Source: an uncultured Alistipes sp. (GTDB lineage: Bacteria; Bacteroidota; Bacteroidia; Bacteroidales; Rikenellaceae). From it: 64,000 nt of DNA. This document shows, piece after piece, positions 45,290 through 54,989 of this stretch. The notes beneath the pieces were generated by a model. That model searched no databases and was not told the DNA's origin. It saw only the letters and a program-made list of their open reading frames with translations. Each line of letters begins with the position of its first letter. Position 1 is the stretch's first letter. The position numbers were made by a program, and so were the translations under genes. The DNA lies in NCBI GenBank assembly GCA_949286165.1, contig CASDZK010000058.1, positions 1-64,000 of the forward strand, in the 5' to 3' direction.

Positions 45290-45865
45290 ATGACCTACCG
45301 CGAAAACATATCCAACGAAGAGGTAAACGACCTGCCGCTCATTTCGTTCGACGGAACGATCACGGTCATCGACACGGAAGAGCAGCAAGAGGCGGCGGAA
45401 TACCTGTCGCGACAAAAAGCGATCGGTTTCGACACCGAATCGCGGGCCGTTTTCAAAAAGGGGGTAAAGGATACCATTTCGCTGGTGCAACTGTCCGGTC
45501 CGGACCGCAGTTTCCTCATCCGGGTCAATAAAATCCCCCTTTCGCAGGAGATCATCTCCGTTCTCCAGTCCCGCCGCATCGTCAAAGTGGGCCTGGCCAT
45601 CCGGGACGATCTGCTTCGCATGAAACAGGTCAACCGTTTCCACCCCAACAGATTCATCGATCTGCAATCCATGGTCGGCGATTTCGGCATCCGGGAAATG
45701 AGCCTGAAAAAAATCACGGCCATCGTTACGGGACACCGCATTTCGAAAGCGCAGCGGCTCAGCAACTGGAACGCCGTTTCGCTGACCGAAGCGCAGCAAC
45801 GCTATGCCGCCACCGACGCCTGGATCTGCCTCGAAATATACAACAAACTGACGCAGCATGAATAA
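45290..45865 (+). CDS. 3'-5' exonuclease, RNase D/DEDD type
   Basis: 191 residues. DEDDy motifs: IGFDTESRA (first Asp/Glu), VKVGLAIRDDLLRM (second), and YAATDAWICLEIYNKL (third, with Tyr before the Asp). The HRDC domain of full RNase D is absent, so it is the short Bacteroidota form (resembles the WRN exonuclease core). DNA or RNA substrate unknown. The RlmI-type gene starts inside its last codons (8-base overlap). Confidence 0.85.
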   Translation: MTYRENISNEEVNDLPLISFDGTITVIDTEEQQEAAEYLSRQKAIGFDTESRAVFKKGVKDTISLVQLSGPDRSFLIRVNKIPLSQEIISVLQSRRIVKVGLAIRDDLLRMKQVNRFHPNRFIDLQSMVGDFGIREMSLKKITAIVTGHRISKAQRLSNWNAVSLTEAQQRYAATDAWICLEIYNKLTQHE

Positions 45866-47054
45866 CGACATTCCCCGAATATATCTGAAAAGGAACAAGG
45901 AAGAATCGTTGAAACGGTTCCATCCGTGGATTTTTACCGGCGCCATCGCCCGTTCCGACCGTCCGGTCGGCGACGGAGAGATCGCGGACGTTTACACCGC
46001 CGACGGGCAGTTCGTCGCCCGGGGGCATTGCGGCGCCGGTTCCATCGCCGTACGGGTGCTTACCTTCCGGCAGGAACCGCTGGACCTGCCGTGGTGGACG
46101 GACCGCATCGGCCGGGCCTACGCCCTCCGCGAAGCGTTGGGACTTACCGCCGACCCCGACACCGACTGTTACCGTCTGGTCCACGGCGAAGGGGACGGAC
46201 TGCCGGGACTGGTCGTCGATATTTACGGTCGGTACGCCGTGGTACAGGCCCACAGCACCGGCATTTACGACGCCTTGCCGCTCATCGCCGACGCCCTCGC
46301 CGCCTGCTACGGCGACCGTCTCGACGCCATTTACAACAAAAGCGAAGGGACCCTGCCCCATGCCGCAGAAATAGGCTGCACGGACGGATGCCTGCGAGGA
46401 ACGCCTGCCGGTTCGTCCGTCGTTCGCGAAAACGGCCTTCGGTTCGACGTCAATTGGCGGGAAGGGCAGAAAACCGGATTTTTCATCGACCAGCGCGACA
46501 ACCGCGCCCTGGTGCGCCGTTACGCCCGGGGACGCCGGGTACTCAACACCTTCTGTTACACCGGAGGATTTTCGGTCTATGCCCTGCGGGGCGGCGCCGA
46601 TTATGTGGAATCGGTGGACAGTTCCGGCAAAGCGGTGGAGCTGGCGGAAAACAACGTCCGGCTGAATTTTCCCGACAAGGCGCCCCATCGGGGCATCGCG
46701 GCGGACGCTTTCGACTACCTGAAAGAGATGGAACCCGACCGTTTCGACCTCATCATCCTCGACCCGCCCGCCTTCGCCAAACACCACCGCGCCACACCGA
46801 ACGCCCTGAACGGCTACAAACGGATCAATGCGCATGCCCTCCGGAAAATCCGGAAAGGAGGGATCCTCTTCACGTTCAGCTGCTCGCAGGCCGTCAGCCG
46901 GGAACAGTTCCGCAACGCCGTCTTTTCCGCCGCCGCCATCGCCGGACGGAATGTCCGTATCCTGCACCAGCTGACCCAGCCGGCCGACCATCCGGTAAAC
47001 ATCTACCACCCCGAAGGGGAATACCTCAAAGGGCTGGTCCTGTATGTCGAATAA
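45858..47054 (+). CDS. Class I rRNA methyltransferase, RlmI-like
   Basis: 398 residues. The N-terminal PUA domain (RFHPWIFTGAIAR, then DGQFVARGHCG) is followed by an EEHEA-like middle and a Rossmann fold: RVLNTFCYTGGFSVYALRGGADYVESVDSSGKAVELAENN, then LIILDPPAFAKH and FTFSCSQAVSREQF (catalytic Cys). Homologues methylate C5 of 23S rRNA cytosines (m5C1962). The DPPAF motif supports rRNA targets. Overlaps the exonuclease by 8 bases. Confidence 0.88.
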   Translation: MNNDIPRIYLKRNKEESLKRFHPWIFTGAIARSDRPVGDGEIADVYTADGQFVARGHCGAGSIAVRVLTFRQEPLDLPWWTDRIGRAYALREALGLTADPDTDCYRLVHGEGDGLPGLVVDIYGRYAVVQAHSTGIYDALPLIADALAACYGDRLDAIYNKSEGTLPHAAEIGCTDGCLRGTPAGSSVVRENGLRFDVNWREGQKTGFFIDQRDNRALVRRYARGRRVLNTFCYTGGFSVYALRGGADYVESVDSSGKAVELAENNVRLNFPDKAPHRGIAADAFDYLKEMEPDRFDLIILDPPAFAKHHRATPNALNGYKRINAHALRKIRKGGILFTFSCSQAVSREQFRNAVFSAAAIAGRNVRILHQLTQPADHPVNIYHPEGEYLKGLVLYVE

Positions 47055-47133
47055 AATCCGCAGACAACGGGCAGACGGCTCCTCGCAAAAGGACCGTCCG
47101 GACAAATAAACGAAACCCCGCAGACTTGCCGGA

Positions 47134-47154
47134 GACGGCTCAAAAAACGCCGTC
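47134..47154. terminator. Small hairpin between convergent genes
   Basis: GACGGC (47134-47139) and GCCGTC (47149-47154) with an A-rich loop, between the methyltransferase and antiporter ends. Short and without a strong T-run. Confidence 0.4.
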
Positions 47155-47247
47155 GAAAACCCTCGGAAAGCGAAAATACGGCAAAAAAATTTTCCAAAAT
47201 ATCTTCTCTCGCCATGCTCCGGTTCCGTCCGTCGATTTTTTCTCTTT

Positions 47248-48546
47248 TCAGGAATAACGCTTCGGATACCGGAACAAAATCGCCAGCAAGGCGAACAGCC
47301 CCATCAGCATGGGATAATAAAGATAGCGGATAATTTCGAACGGCGACACGCCGGCCAGTCCGGAGGCGATCAACAGCTGCGCCCCGTAGGGGATCAACCC
47401 CTGAACGAAACAGGAAAAGGTATCGAGTATGCTGGCGCTTTTCCGAAAATCCACCCCGAAACGGCCGGCGATATCTTTGGCAATGGGTCCGATGGTAATC
47501 ACGGCGATCGTGTTGTTGGCCGTACACAGATTGGCGATGCAGACCAACGCCGCAATGCCCAGTTCCGCTCCCCGCTTGTCCCGGATGCGCCGGGTCAGGC
47601 GGGCGATGATGTAGTCGATGCCGCCATTGAACCGGATCAGTTCCAGCACGCCGCCGGCCAACAGCGTCACGACGATCAGTTCGCCCATGCCGGTAATGCC
47701 TTCGCCCATGGCTCCGTACCAATCGAACAGGCCGAAACCGCCTGTCGCCAAACCCACAACGCCCGCCGTCAGCAGGCCGAGCACCAGCACGAACGATACG
47801 TCCATACCCGCGACAGCCAGCACCAGCACCGCCAGATAGGGCAATACCTTTACCCATTCCACCGGACGCGAAGCCGCCGAAGCCGACACCGGCCCGCCCA
47901 TAAATACATACGCCAGCAGCACCAGCAGGGCCGCAGGCAAAACGATCAGGCTGTTTACCTTGAACTTGTCACGCATACCGCATCCCTGCGTGCGGGTGGC
48001 CGCAATGGTGGTATCGGAAATGAACGACAGATTGTCCCCGAAAAAGGCTCCGCCGACGACAACGGCCGTCATCAGCGGCAACGACACGCCGGTCTCTTCC
48101 GCCAGTCCGGCCGCTACCGGAGCCAAAGCCACGATCGTGCCGACCGATGTGCCGACCGACAACGAAACGAAACAGGAAGCCAGAAATACCCCCGCCAGCA
48201 ACAGATTGTCCGGAACTACCCGCAACGTCAGATTTACCGCGGCATCGATGGCCCCCATAGCTTTCGCCGTTTGGGCGAAAGCTCCGGCCAGAATGAAAAT
48301 CCAGATCATCAGCAGGATATTCTTATCCGCCGCCCCTCGGGAAAAACGTTCTACCCGGCGGGAGAGGGGAAGCCCGGTCGTAGTCAGCACGGCATAGACC
48401 GAAACCGCTAAAAACGCCACGGTAATAGGCACTTTATAGAAATCGCCCGCCGCAAGGGCCGAAACCAGATAAAATCCCAAAAATACGAACAAAGGGCTGA
48501 GCGCCCGAAGCCCCGGCATGCGCCGCGGCGAAACATCCTTCCTCAT
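47248..48546 (-). CDS. NhaC-family Na+/H+ antiporter-like transporter
   Basis: 432 residues and 11-12 hydrophobic segments. LSVGTSVGTIVALAPVAAGLAEETG, VGGAFFGDNLSFISDTTIAATRTQGC, and CIANLCTANNTIAVITIGPIAKDIA are typical of the NhaC/IT superfamily that exchanges sodium or organic acids for protons. Exact substrate not certain. Start placed at ATG 48546; an in-frame ATG at 48576 is an alternative, and neither has a strong ribosome site. Confidence 0.82.
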   Translation of the reverse strand: MRKDVSPRRMPGLRALSPLFVFLGFYLVSALAAGDFYKVPITVAFLAVSVYAVLTTTGLPLSRRVERFSRGAADKNILLMIWIFILAGAFAQTAKAMGAIDAAVNLTLRVVPDNLLLAGVFLASCFVSLSVGTSVGTIVALAPVAAGLAEETGVSLPLMTAVVVGGAFFGDNLSFISDTTIAATRTQGCGMRDKFKVNSLIVLPAALLVLLAYVFMGGPVSASAASRPVEWVKVLPYLAVLVLAVAGMDVSFVLVLGLLTAGVVGLATGGFGLFDWYGAMGEGITGMGELIVVTLLAGGVLELIRFNGGIDYIIARLTRRIRDKRGAELGIAALVCIANLCTANNTIAVITIGPIAKDIAGRFGVDFRKSASILDTFSCFVQGLIPYGAQLLIASGLAGVSPFEIIRYLYYPMLMGLFALLAILFRYPKRYS

Positions 48547-48740
48547 CTTTTTGCGCTTAAACCGGCCGGTCGCCATCATCCGGCTTCTGCAAAAATAGAA
48601 ATAAACCGCAGGCCGAACCAAATTTCCCGAATCTTTTTCCGGACGTTCTCCCGGAAACCCGCTTCGTACCGCCGCGGCGAAACATTTTCGGTCCCGGACC
48701 GCCCCGCGCCGAACTTCCCGCATGATGCCGGAAAAACGGA

Positions 48741-48870
48741 AAAAAGTTGTCCCCAAAGTCTTCATCTGCTGCGTTACTGCTTTTCAAAAATTCGGCCACG
48801 TACGTCAGTACGCTCCCTCGTCTTTGAAAATCAAAGCCTTGCATATGAAGACTTGTTGAACAACTTTTTC
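48741..48870 (+). repeat. Palindromic intergenic repeat, copy 3
   Basis: Runs from AAAAAGTTGTCCCC through CTTCATCTGCTGCGTTACTG, CGGCCACGTACGTCAGTACG and ATATGAAGAC to GAACAACTT. A G-run (GGGGGGGG) lies just right of it. Between cysK (ends at 48922) and the antiporter start. Confidence 0.85.
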
Positions 48871-48921
48871 TGGGGGGGGCTGGTCGGTTCAGCAACCCTT
48901 CGCTTCGATACGATCTCCCCG

Positions 48922-49869
48922 TTACAACGGATATTCGTCGAACGCGTACAGCAGCGTGGAAAGGTAACGTTCTCCCGTGTCGGGCAACAGCACCACGATA
49001 CGTTTCCCCTCGTTTTCCGGACGCAACGCCAACTGCGCCGCCGCATAAGCGGCCGCACCGGAGGAAATGCCGACCAGCAGCCCTTCGCTCCGGGCCAGCT
49101 CCCGCCCGGTCCGGATGGCGTCGTCGTTCGTTACGGGAAAAATTTCATCGACGACAGCCGGATCGAAAGTTTTCGGCACGAACCCCGCACCGATCCCCTG
49201 TATCTGGTGCGGACCGGGTTTCCCGCCCGAAAGCACGGGCGAATCCGAAGGCTCCACGGCCACGATTTTTACCGCAGGATTCAACTCCTTCAACCGGGCC
49301 CCGGTCCCGCTTACCGTACCGCCGGTTCCGACCCCCGCCACGAAAATATCCACCCGACCGCCGGTATCGCGCCAGATCTCTTCCGCCGTCGTGCGTTTAT
49401 GTACGGCAGGATTCGCCGGATTCTCGAACTGCTGCAAGATAACGGCGTTTCCGCTCGCCTTCCTCAATTCTTCCGCCTTATCGATCGCCCCTTTCATGCC
49501 CGCCGCTCCGGGAGTCAACACGATATTGGCGCCCAACGCTTTCAACAGGTTGCGTCGTTCCAGACTCATGGTTTCGGGCATGGTCAGGGTCAGCCGGTAA
49601 CCTTTGGCCGCCGACACCAAAGCCAGCCCCACGCCGGTATTCCCGCTGGTCGGCTCGATCAGTTCCACGCCGGGTTTCAAAACGCCCCTCTTTTCGGCGT
49701 CTTCGATCATGGCCAGCGCAATGCGGTCCTTTACGCTCCCCCCCGGATTGAAATATTCCAGTTTAGCCACCACTTCCGCCTTCAAAGCATGCAGTCTGCC
49801 GTAATTCGACAGTTCAAGCAACGGAGTGTTACCGATCAAATCCGTCAGCTTTTTAGCAACATTTTCCAT
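48922..49869 (-). CDS. cysK: Cysteine synthase A
   Basis: O-acetylserine sulfhydrylase, PLP enzyme making cysteine from O-acetylserine and sulfide. 315 residues, the usual length. PLP Lys47 in [14 protein letters not shown]; phosphate loop [17 protein letters not shown]; substrate loop [16 protein letters not shown] 49869 ([10 protein letters not shown]) gives the canonical N-terminus; upstream in-frame starts add an unusual extension. Divergent from patB, which acts on cystathionine. Confidence 0.94.
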   Translation of the reverse strand: MENVAKKLTDLIGNTPLLELSNYGRLHALKAEVVAKLEYFNPGGSVKDRIALAMIEDAEKRGVLKPGVELIEPTSGNTGVGLALVSAAKGYRLTLTMPETMSLERRNLLKALGANIVLTPGAAGMKGAIDKAEELRKASGNAVILQQFENPANPAVHKRTTAEEIWRDTGGRVDIFVAGVGTGGTVSGTGARLKELNPAVKIVAVEPSDSPVLSGGKPGPHQIQGIGAGFVPKTFDPAVVDEIFPVTNDDAIRTGRELARSEGLLVGISSGAAAYAAAQLALRPENEGKRIVVLLPDTGERYLSTLLYAFDEYPL

Positions 49870-50142
49870 ACTATATTCAATTTTAACGTCCATATTCATT
49901 TTTCGTTCGTCGCCGTTTTCCTTTTCTGCAAATCCGATGCCTGTGCAATCAACGGCCCGCCCGATCCGACAGAAAATGTCTAAATATACGAAAAAACCGC
50001 GACACTCCAAACTGTTTTTACTTAATTTTTTATATCGATAGTCTCAAATTCGGTTTTTATTATTACATTTGCCGAAAATACAAGTTTCATAAAAATCAGG
50101 ATAAAACGAAACGTCATTACAAATCAACACACAACCCGATTC
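49870..50142. promoter_or_regulatory. cysK-patB divergent intergenic region
   Basis: TACATTTG at 50064-50071 is a good -7 element for patB, about 70 bases before its start. The AT-rich stretch 49870-50050 should hold the cysK promoter, though I could not place an exact match. Confidence 0.5.
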
Positions 50143-51321
50143 ATGAGCATACAATACGATTTCGATAAAATCATCGACTGTACGCACGTAAACGCCATCC
50201 GGACCGCCGTTTTGAAAGAACGTTACGGACGCACGGACCTGCTGCCCCTCTGGGTCGCCGATATGGCCTTCGAAACCCCCGATTTCATTACCGATGCCCT
50301 GCGCAAACGTCTCGAATGCTCCTGGTTCGGATACATCGCCGAACCGCAAAGCTACCGCCGGTCCGTTCTCGACTGGTTGGAAAAAAGCCACGGATGGCAT
50401 GTGGAAGATGCGTGGCTCTCCTATATCCCCGGCATCGTCAAAGGAATCGGCATGGCCCTCAACGTCTTTTCCGAACCGGGCGATAAAATCGTCATCCAAC
50501 CGCCCGTTTACCACCCCTTCCGGCTCACTACGCTCGGCAACGACCGGCAAGTCGTATACAATCCGCTGAAAAAAGACGCTGAAGGCCGTTTCGAAATGGA
50601 CTTCGACCATTTGGAAAGCGTGATCGACGGCTGTAAAATGCTGATTCTATCGAACCCGCACAACCCCGGCGGACGGGTATGGAGCCGCGATACGCTGGCC
50701 CGGTTGGCCGAAATATGCGCTGCTCATCAAGTCATCGTAATTTCGGACGAGATACATTCCGACCTGATGTTGTACGGCAACCGCCACACCCCCTTCGCCT
50801 CGGTGTCGGAAACGGCGGCCCGGAACAGCATCACGTTCGGAGCCCCTTCCAAGACATTCAATATCGCCGGCATCGTCAGCTCTTTCGCCGTCGTGCCGAA
50901 CGACAGCCTGCGCCGCAGATTTTTCCGGTGGCTCGAAGCCAACGAATTCGACGCCTCTACCTTTTTCGCCACCATCGCCACCGAAGCGGCCTATACCCAC
51001 GGCCGGCCGTGGTTGGAGCAAATGTTGACCTATTTACAGCAAAATATCGACTTTACCGCCGGATACCTGTCGGAACGCCTTCCGCAAATCAAAGCGTTGA
51101 AACCCGACGCCTCTTTTCTGGTCTGGCTCGACTGTTCGGCCCTGAACCTGTCGCACGACGCACTCAGCGACCTGTTCGTCAATCGGGCCCGGCTGGCGCT
51201 CAACGACGGGGAAATGTTCGGTCCCGGAGGCGAAGGACACATGCGGTTGAACGTGGGCTGCCCGCGCCGCTTGCTCCAGGAAGCGTTGGAACGACTGGAA
51301 AAGGCGGTACGAACATTATAA
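50143..51321 (+). CDS. patB: PatB/MalY-type cystathionine beta-lyase
   Basis: PLP fold-type I aminotransferase-like lyase, 392 residues. YDFDKIIDCTHVNAIRTAV and LPLWVADMAFETPDFI at the start are typical of the PatB/MalY C-S lyases. The PLP lysine is in FGAPSKTFNIAG; the ISDEIHSDL Asp binds the ring nitrogen. Converts cystathionine to homocysteine or cysteine to sulfide. Divergent from cysK, giving a small sulfur-amino-acid locus. Confidence 0.92.
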   Translation: MSIQYDFDKIIDCTHVNAIRTAVLKERYGRTDLLPLWVADMAFETPDFITDALRKRLECSWFGYIAEPQSYRRSVLDWLEKSHGWHVEDAWLSYIPGIVKGIGMALNVFSEPGDKIVIQPPVYHPFRLTTLGNDRQVVYNPLKKDAEGRFEMDFDHLESVIDGCKMLILSNPHNPGGRVWSRDTLARLAEICAAHQVIVISDEIHSDLMLYGNRHTPFASVSETAARNSITFGAPSKTFNIAGIVSSFAVVPNDSLRRRFFRWLEANEFDASTFFATIATEAAYTHGRPWLEQMLTYLQQNIDFTAGYLSERLPQIKALKPDASFLVWLDCSALNLSHDALSDLFVNRARLALNDGEMFGPGGEGHMRLNVGCPRRLLQEALERLEKAVRTL

Positions 51322-51346
51322 ACGAATTTTCAAATGCATTTTTACC

Positions 51347-51889
51347 ATGGAATCTCCCACTCCCGGGGGCGTACTGCTTCTGCTGGCGCACCCCGATTTC
51401 AAAAATTCCCGGGCCAACAAGGCCCTGATCGATGCCGTCAAAGAGCTGCCCGGCGTCGAAGTAGAAAACCTGTACGACCGGAAAGGAGCGCCGTTCGACA
51501 CGGATGACTACCGCCGCCGCATCGCGGCAACGGGAACGCTCGTTTTCCAGTTCCCGTTCTACTGGGCTTCCGCCCCGTCGGAAATGAAACGGTGGATCGA
51601 CGAGGTATTTACCGTCCTGGCCAGAGAAAGGGCTGTGGCCGGCAAACGGCTGTTGATCGCCACCACCGCGGCTTCGGAATACGACGCCTACCGTTCGGGT
51701 GGCAGAAACCGGTTTACTGCGGACGAGTTGTTGCGTCCGTTTCAAATGACGGCTCTCCACGCCGGGATGGAATGGCTGACCCCGTTCGTCGTTTACGGAC
51801 TTCGGGACGATGCCGAAGCGGCCCGGGAACAAGCTCCCGATTACCGCCGTCTGCTCCTCTCCCTGACCGAACCTTTGCAAGCGCGATAA
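51347..51889 (+). CDS. NAD(P)H-dependent flavodoxin-fold oxidoreductase (KefF/MdaB type)
   Basis: 180 residues. Starts with LLLLAHPDFKNSRANKALIDAV (FMN-phosphate loop of the NQO1-like family), followed by LYDRKG, FQFPFYWASAPSEMKRWIDEVFT, and LLIATTAASEYD with a Gly-rich segment. Likely a two-electron quinone reductase in the cytoplasm. The stop overlaps the next start by one base (TAATG). Confidence 0.88.
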   Translation: MESPTPGGVLLLLAHPDFKNSRANKALIDAVKELPGVEVENLYDRKGAPFDTDDYRRRIAATGTLVFQFPFYWASAPSEMKRWIDEVFTVLARERAVAGKRLLIATTAASEYDAYRSGGRNRFTADELLRPFQMTALHAGMEWLTPFVVYGLRDDAEAAREQAPDYRRLLLSLTEPLQAR

Positions 51890-52476
51890 TGGAACGTACG
51901 GTTGAAGAACATCCGCTGGAACCGTTCGTTCCGGCGAACGCCGTCCTGCTGATGTTAGGCAGTTTTCCGCCGAAGCGGGAACGGTGGTCCATGAATTTCT
52001 ATTACCCCAACCGGCAAAACGACATGTGGAGGATCTTCGGAACGGTCTTTTTCGGAGACAAGAATCATTTCGTTTCGGAAGACGGCAAAGCCTTCTGTGA
52101 ATCCCGCATCCGGGACTTCTGCCGGGACCGGGGCATCGCCCTGTGCGATACGGCAGCAGCCGTCATCCGCCATAAAGACAACGCTTCCGACAAATTTCTG
52201 GAAGTCGTGCGTCCCGTGGACCTGCACACCCTGCTGGGACGTCTGCCCCGTTGCCGCGCTATCGCCGTCACGGGGCAAAAAGCGTGCGATACCCTCTCGG
52301 AACTCCTCGGCGTTCCTCCTCCTGCCGTAGGCGCGTGGACCTCTTTCGCGTTCGACGGACGCGAAATGCGGTTGTACCGCATGCCCTCCTCTTCCCGGGC
52401 CTATCCCAAACCGATAGAAGAAAAGGCGGCCGTCTATCGCGCCATGTTCCGGGAAACCGGACTGCTTTCCGAATAA
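51889..52476 (+). CDS. Uracil-DNA glycosylase superfamily protein
   Basis: 195 residues. The motif LMLGSFPPKRERWSMNFYYPNRQNDMWRI resembles the N-terminal catalytic loop of uracil-DNA-glycosylase-like enzymes (GxxPG-type; the SFPP region and FYYPNRQNDMW). A C-terminal MPSSSRA replaces the HPSP loop. Likely removes a damaged or mismatched base, but substrate is uncertain. Coupled to the oxidoreductase gene. Confidence 0.78.
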   Translation: MERTVEEHPLEPFVPANAVLLMLGSFPPKRERWSMNFYYPNRQNDMWRIFGTVFFGDKNHFVSEDGKAFCESRIRDFCRDRGIALCDTAAAVIRHKDNASDKFLEVVRPVDLHTLLGRLPRCRAIAVTGQKACDTLSELLGVPPPAVGAWTSFAFDGREMRLYRMPSSSRAYPKPIEEKAAVYRAMFRETGLLSE

Positions 52477-52838
52477 TGCCGAGAGGGAAGGCACGAAACT
52501 TTTTCCGTCAAGGGAAAAGTGTTCCGTGCCTTTCCTCTCGTATTGGCCCATTCTTTGCAAGGATTTCCCGGTTACCAATCCTGTCCTTGCCATGTGTTTT
52601 TTTCGATTATCCCAGCGTTTTCCTCATTTGCATATTCATTCTTTTTTCAACCAAAGGGTCCTATATTTCAGTATATTATACTAAAAATGAATTCGGTGTT
52701 CCGAATTCCTCATCGAAGCATTTTTACACAAAAAAGCACATTTGTTTGCTTTTATCCATGCTTATATCTAATTTTATAAAAAATACATCTTAATAACAAG
52801 TGTTTTTATTCACATCAATATTTAACAGGGAACCGACT
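52477..52838. other. Low-GC intergenic region with a terminator hairpin
   Basis: A hairpin with 15-base arms (52481-52495 / 52525-52539, GAGAGGGAAGGCACG with one G-T pair) ends the preceding operon. The remaining bases to 52838 are clearly more AT-rich than the neighbouring genes. No gene can be supported, though frames without stops exist. Confidence 0.6.
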
Positions 52839-53450
52839 ATGTCCTCGACTGAAATTACCATTCTAACAATCGCATGTGTTCTGGTTACCATCCTTTTTTA
52901 TTTCATCTATCCCAGAAAGAACGGGAAACGACGGACAAAGTTCCGGGAAACGGTTCTGCAAACGGATAAAAAAGACGAATCGGCCCTGGAAAAACAACCG
53001 GACAGCTACGATGAATTTATCTTCCGGGTAACAGATACCTGCCACCTTACCCGTTCTTCACGGGAAAAACTTCGGGAACTGTACGAGGGAAAAGACGAAC
53101 ACGCCGGGTTCATTCTGATTCATGAACCGGGAGACCGGAAAGAGTCCGACACTGTTCGTATCATACACCGCGACGGTATTCTCATCGGCAACATGGAATC
53201 GCCCATACGGGGGCAAATCGCCGATCTGCTCGACCATAACGAAGTCTTTACCTGCCAGATATACCGTCACACGCCGAACGAACTATGGCTGAAAGGAACC
53301 CGCATCAGCCTGATCCCCAAGGCCACCAAACAGCAATTCATGGAGCAGGCCATAGGCATTTATGAACACTCCCTGAATATCGAACATATCGACAAAGAAA
53401 TACAACAGCAGCAGCGGAAAGACGATCCCTCTTTCTCCCGCACCTGCTGA
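52839..53450 (+). CDS. Membrane-anchored protein with HIRAN-like domain
   Basis: 203 residues. One membrane helix at ~5-25 (ITILTIACVLVTILFYFIYP), a basic segment, then a domain (~65-175) whose spacing resembles HIRAN: HEPGDRKESDTVRIIHRDGILIGNMESPIRGQIADLL mirrors the DP-N-N-A-I-x-V / GYVP pattern. HIRAN domains bind DNA ends or act in Mre11-type repair, but without known partners the role here is unknown. C-tail rich in Gln. ATG 52839 chosen over GTG 52800. Confidence 0.6.
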   Translation: MSSTEITILTIACVLVTILFYFIYPRKNGKRRTKFRETVLQTDKKDESALEKQPDSYDEFIFRVTDTCHLTRSSREKLRELYEGKDEHAGFILIHEPGDRKESDTVRIIHRDGILIGNMESPIRGQIADLLDHNEVFTCQIYRHTPNELWLKGTRISLIPKATKQQFMEQAIGIYEHSLNIEHIDKEIQQQQRKDDPSFSRTC

Positions 53451-53457
53451 TCCGGCA

Positions 53458-54651
53458 CTACTCATACACGGCCCGGCCCCAATCCAGTGTCAGATAAAAA
53501 GGAGTATGGGCGGCATTCTCCTGCAAGGGAATGTAGGCGGACAAACCGCAGCAATATTCCAGCGGCACATCGAAAAAATAGGGCGTATGCGCGGCATACG
53601 GAACCGTCAGTTGCAACTGTCGGGCGAACCGGTCGTAAGCGTCCGCATCAGCCAACGCATGCATGTAACGGTCCAGATCGTAGGCAAAATGTATTTCGGC
53701 ACGGTCCAGATACTGGATTTCCGACAAACCGGGTTCGCTCCACAAATCCGGGTTCTCCGTCCCGGCCTTTTTCACGATTTCCCGCACGACGGAAGCCAGT
53801 TTTTCCAGTTCCGCCGTCGCGATCAACCCGATCGATGCGGCCCGGCTCCGCCCCGGCATGGTATTGTAATAGTCGTAATAAGCGCGGCATACCGCCTCCA
53901 GATCGGGAATTTCGGCCGCCAAAAGCTGAGTTATTTGGTCGTAAGGAAAACCTCCGGCCAACACTTCGGTAGGCGAAGCGACGATATACGAAGCCTTATT
54001 CCGCAAGGCATACGCCACCTCCGCCGATCCCATGTAACAGGCGTCGAACAAAATATAATCGAACAACCCGTCCGGCAAAACATTCTTCAGATCCTCCAGT
54101 TCCATGTATGCTGTCGGCGACTCGCCCGTATCCTGCCCGAACGTCTTGGTTTCCGGCCAGACCTCGCCCGTCCGGGCGCTCTTCCGCATCAAGGCGGAAT
54201 TGGCGGGCAACCACGAAGTTCCGTGCGACCACAGAACCAATCCGTAACGGTCCGCCGGACACCGGCTGCGCACCTCTCCGATAACTTCCCCCATGACCTC
54301 TTGCGACACCGAATTATGTCCGCCGGAAAACTTTTTCAATACCTGCCGCGTCCCGTCCGGCATCACGCGGAACAATTGAGGATCTTCATAGGGCGTATCG
54401 AGATATACCACAACTGCCGTCGGCGTTTCCGACAAGCCTCCGACCGCCGATTCGATATCGGCCAGGTTGGACAAAGCGTAAGAATAAAGATTGTTATCGG
54501 CGGCCATATAAATCAATACCGTCCGCGTAAAAGGACCGTCCGTATCGTCCGGACCGGAAGCGTCCTTCACGCATCCCGCCAACAGAAACAGCAGGGCGTA
54601 AAACCACCATGCCGCCGTCCGGAACTTTCCTTTTCGACTGTTTTTTTCCAT
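53458..54651 (-). CDS. Clostripain-family (C11) cysteine peptidase, lipoprotein
   Basis: 397 residues. Lipobox LLAGC near residue 27 after a hydrophobic segment, so surface- or periplasm-anchored. Catalytic His in LVLWSHGTSWLP and catalytic Cys in ILFDACYMGSAEVA match clan CD peptidases of family C11 (clostripain, PmC11); VLIYMAADNNL at ~47 is typical. Likely Arg/Lys-specific as in clostripain, not proven. Ends close to the convergent HIRAN-like gene. Confidence 0.9.
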   Translation of the reverse strand: MEKNSRKGKFRTAAWWFYALLFLLAGCVKDASGPDDTDGPFTRTVLIYMAADNNLYSYALSNLADIESAVGGLSETPTAVVVYLDTPYEDPQLFRVMPDGTRQVLKKFSGGHNSVSQEVMGEVIGEVRSRCPADRYGLVLWSHGTSWLPANSALMRKSARTGEVWPETKTFGQDTGESPTAYMELEDLKNVLPDGLFDYILFDACYMGSAEVAYALRNKASYIVASPTEVLAGGFPYDQITQLLAAEIPDLEAVCRAYYDYYNTMPGRSRAASIGLIATAELEKLASVVREIVKKAGTENPDLWSEPGLSEIQYLDRAEIHFAYDLDRYMHALADADAYDRFARQLQLTVPYAAHTPYFFDVPLEYCCGLSAYIPLQENAAHTPFYLTLDWGRAVYE

Positions 54652-54695
54652 CCGTTTCTCTTCCTCTCCGTTTTCGGGAACCGTTGAATTTTTTT

Positions 54696-54752
54696 CGACT
54701 ATTTCTCGCCTCGACCATCGAAACGAGTTTCATTGCATCCAGCTTATCGAAA
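54696..54752 (-). repeat. Short dispersed repeat, copy 3
   Basis: Minus strand reads GCAATGAAACTCGTTTCGAT then GGTCGAGGCGAGAAATAG. About 48 of 58 positions match 38337-38394. It lies between the tRNA-Gln terminator and the clostripain start, probably in the leader of the peptidase gene. Confidence 0.7.
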
Positions 54753-54757
54753 TCGTA

Positions 54758-54806
54758 AAAAAACGAAAGAGGCTGCCTTTCCCACTCGTAGAAGCAACCT
54801 CTTTTT
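54758..54806 (-). terminator. Terminator of tRNA-Gln
   Basis: On the minus strand GAGGTTGC and GCAGCCTC form an imperfect stem followed by a T-run, just beyond the tRNA 3' end. Confidence 0.7.
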
Positions 54807-54808
54807 TG

Positions 54809-54879
54809 TTGACCCACCAAGACTCGAACTTGGAACGACAGAACCAAAATCTGCTGTGTTACCATTACACCATGGGTCA
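54809..54879 (-). tRNA. tRNA-Gln, anticodon TTG
   Basis: 71 bases on the minus strand. Acceptor TGACCCA / TGGGTCA, discriminator A, anticodon arm GCAGA-TTTTGGT-TCTGT giving TTG, and T-loop AGTTCGAGTCT. CCA not encoded. Confidence 0.96.
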
Positions 54880-54989
54880 ATCGACCGCCCGAAGGCTTTG
54901 ACTTTTCGTCGGTGCAAAGATACGCACTTTTTGCAATTTTGCAAATTTCGCTCCCATATTTTCACAAAAACGGCATTCCTCCCCGCTGT

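Noticed and set aside
48576-48765. Longer antiporter starts
   Set aside because: The extra residues are outside the family alignment and partly overlap the palindromic repeat.
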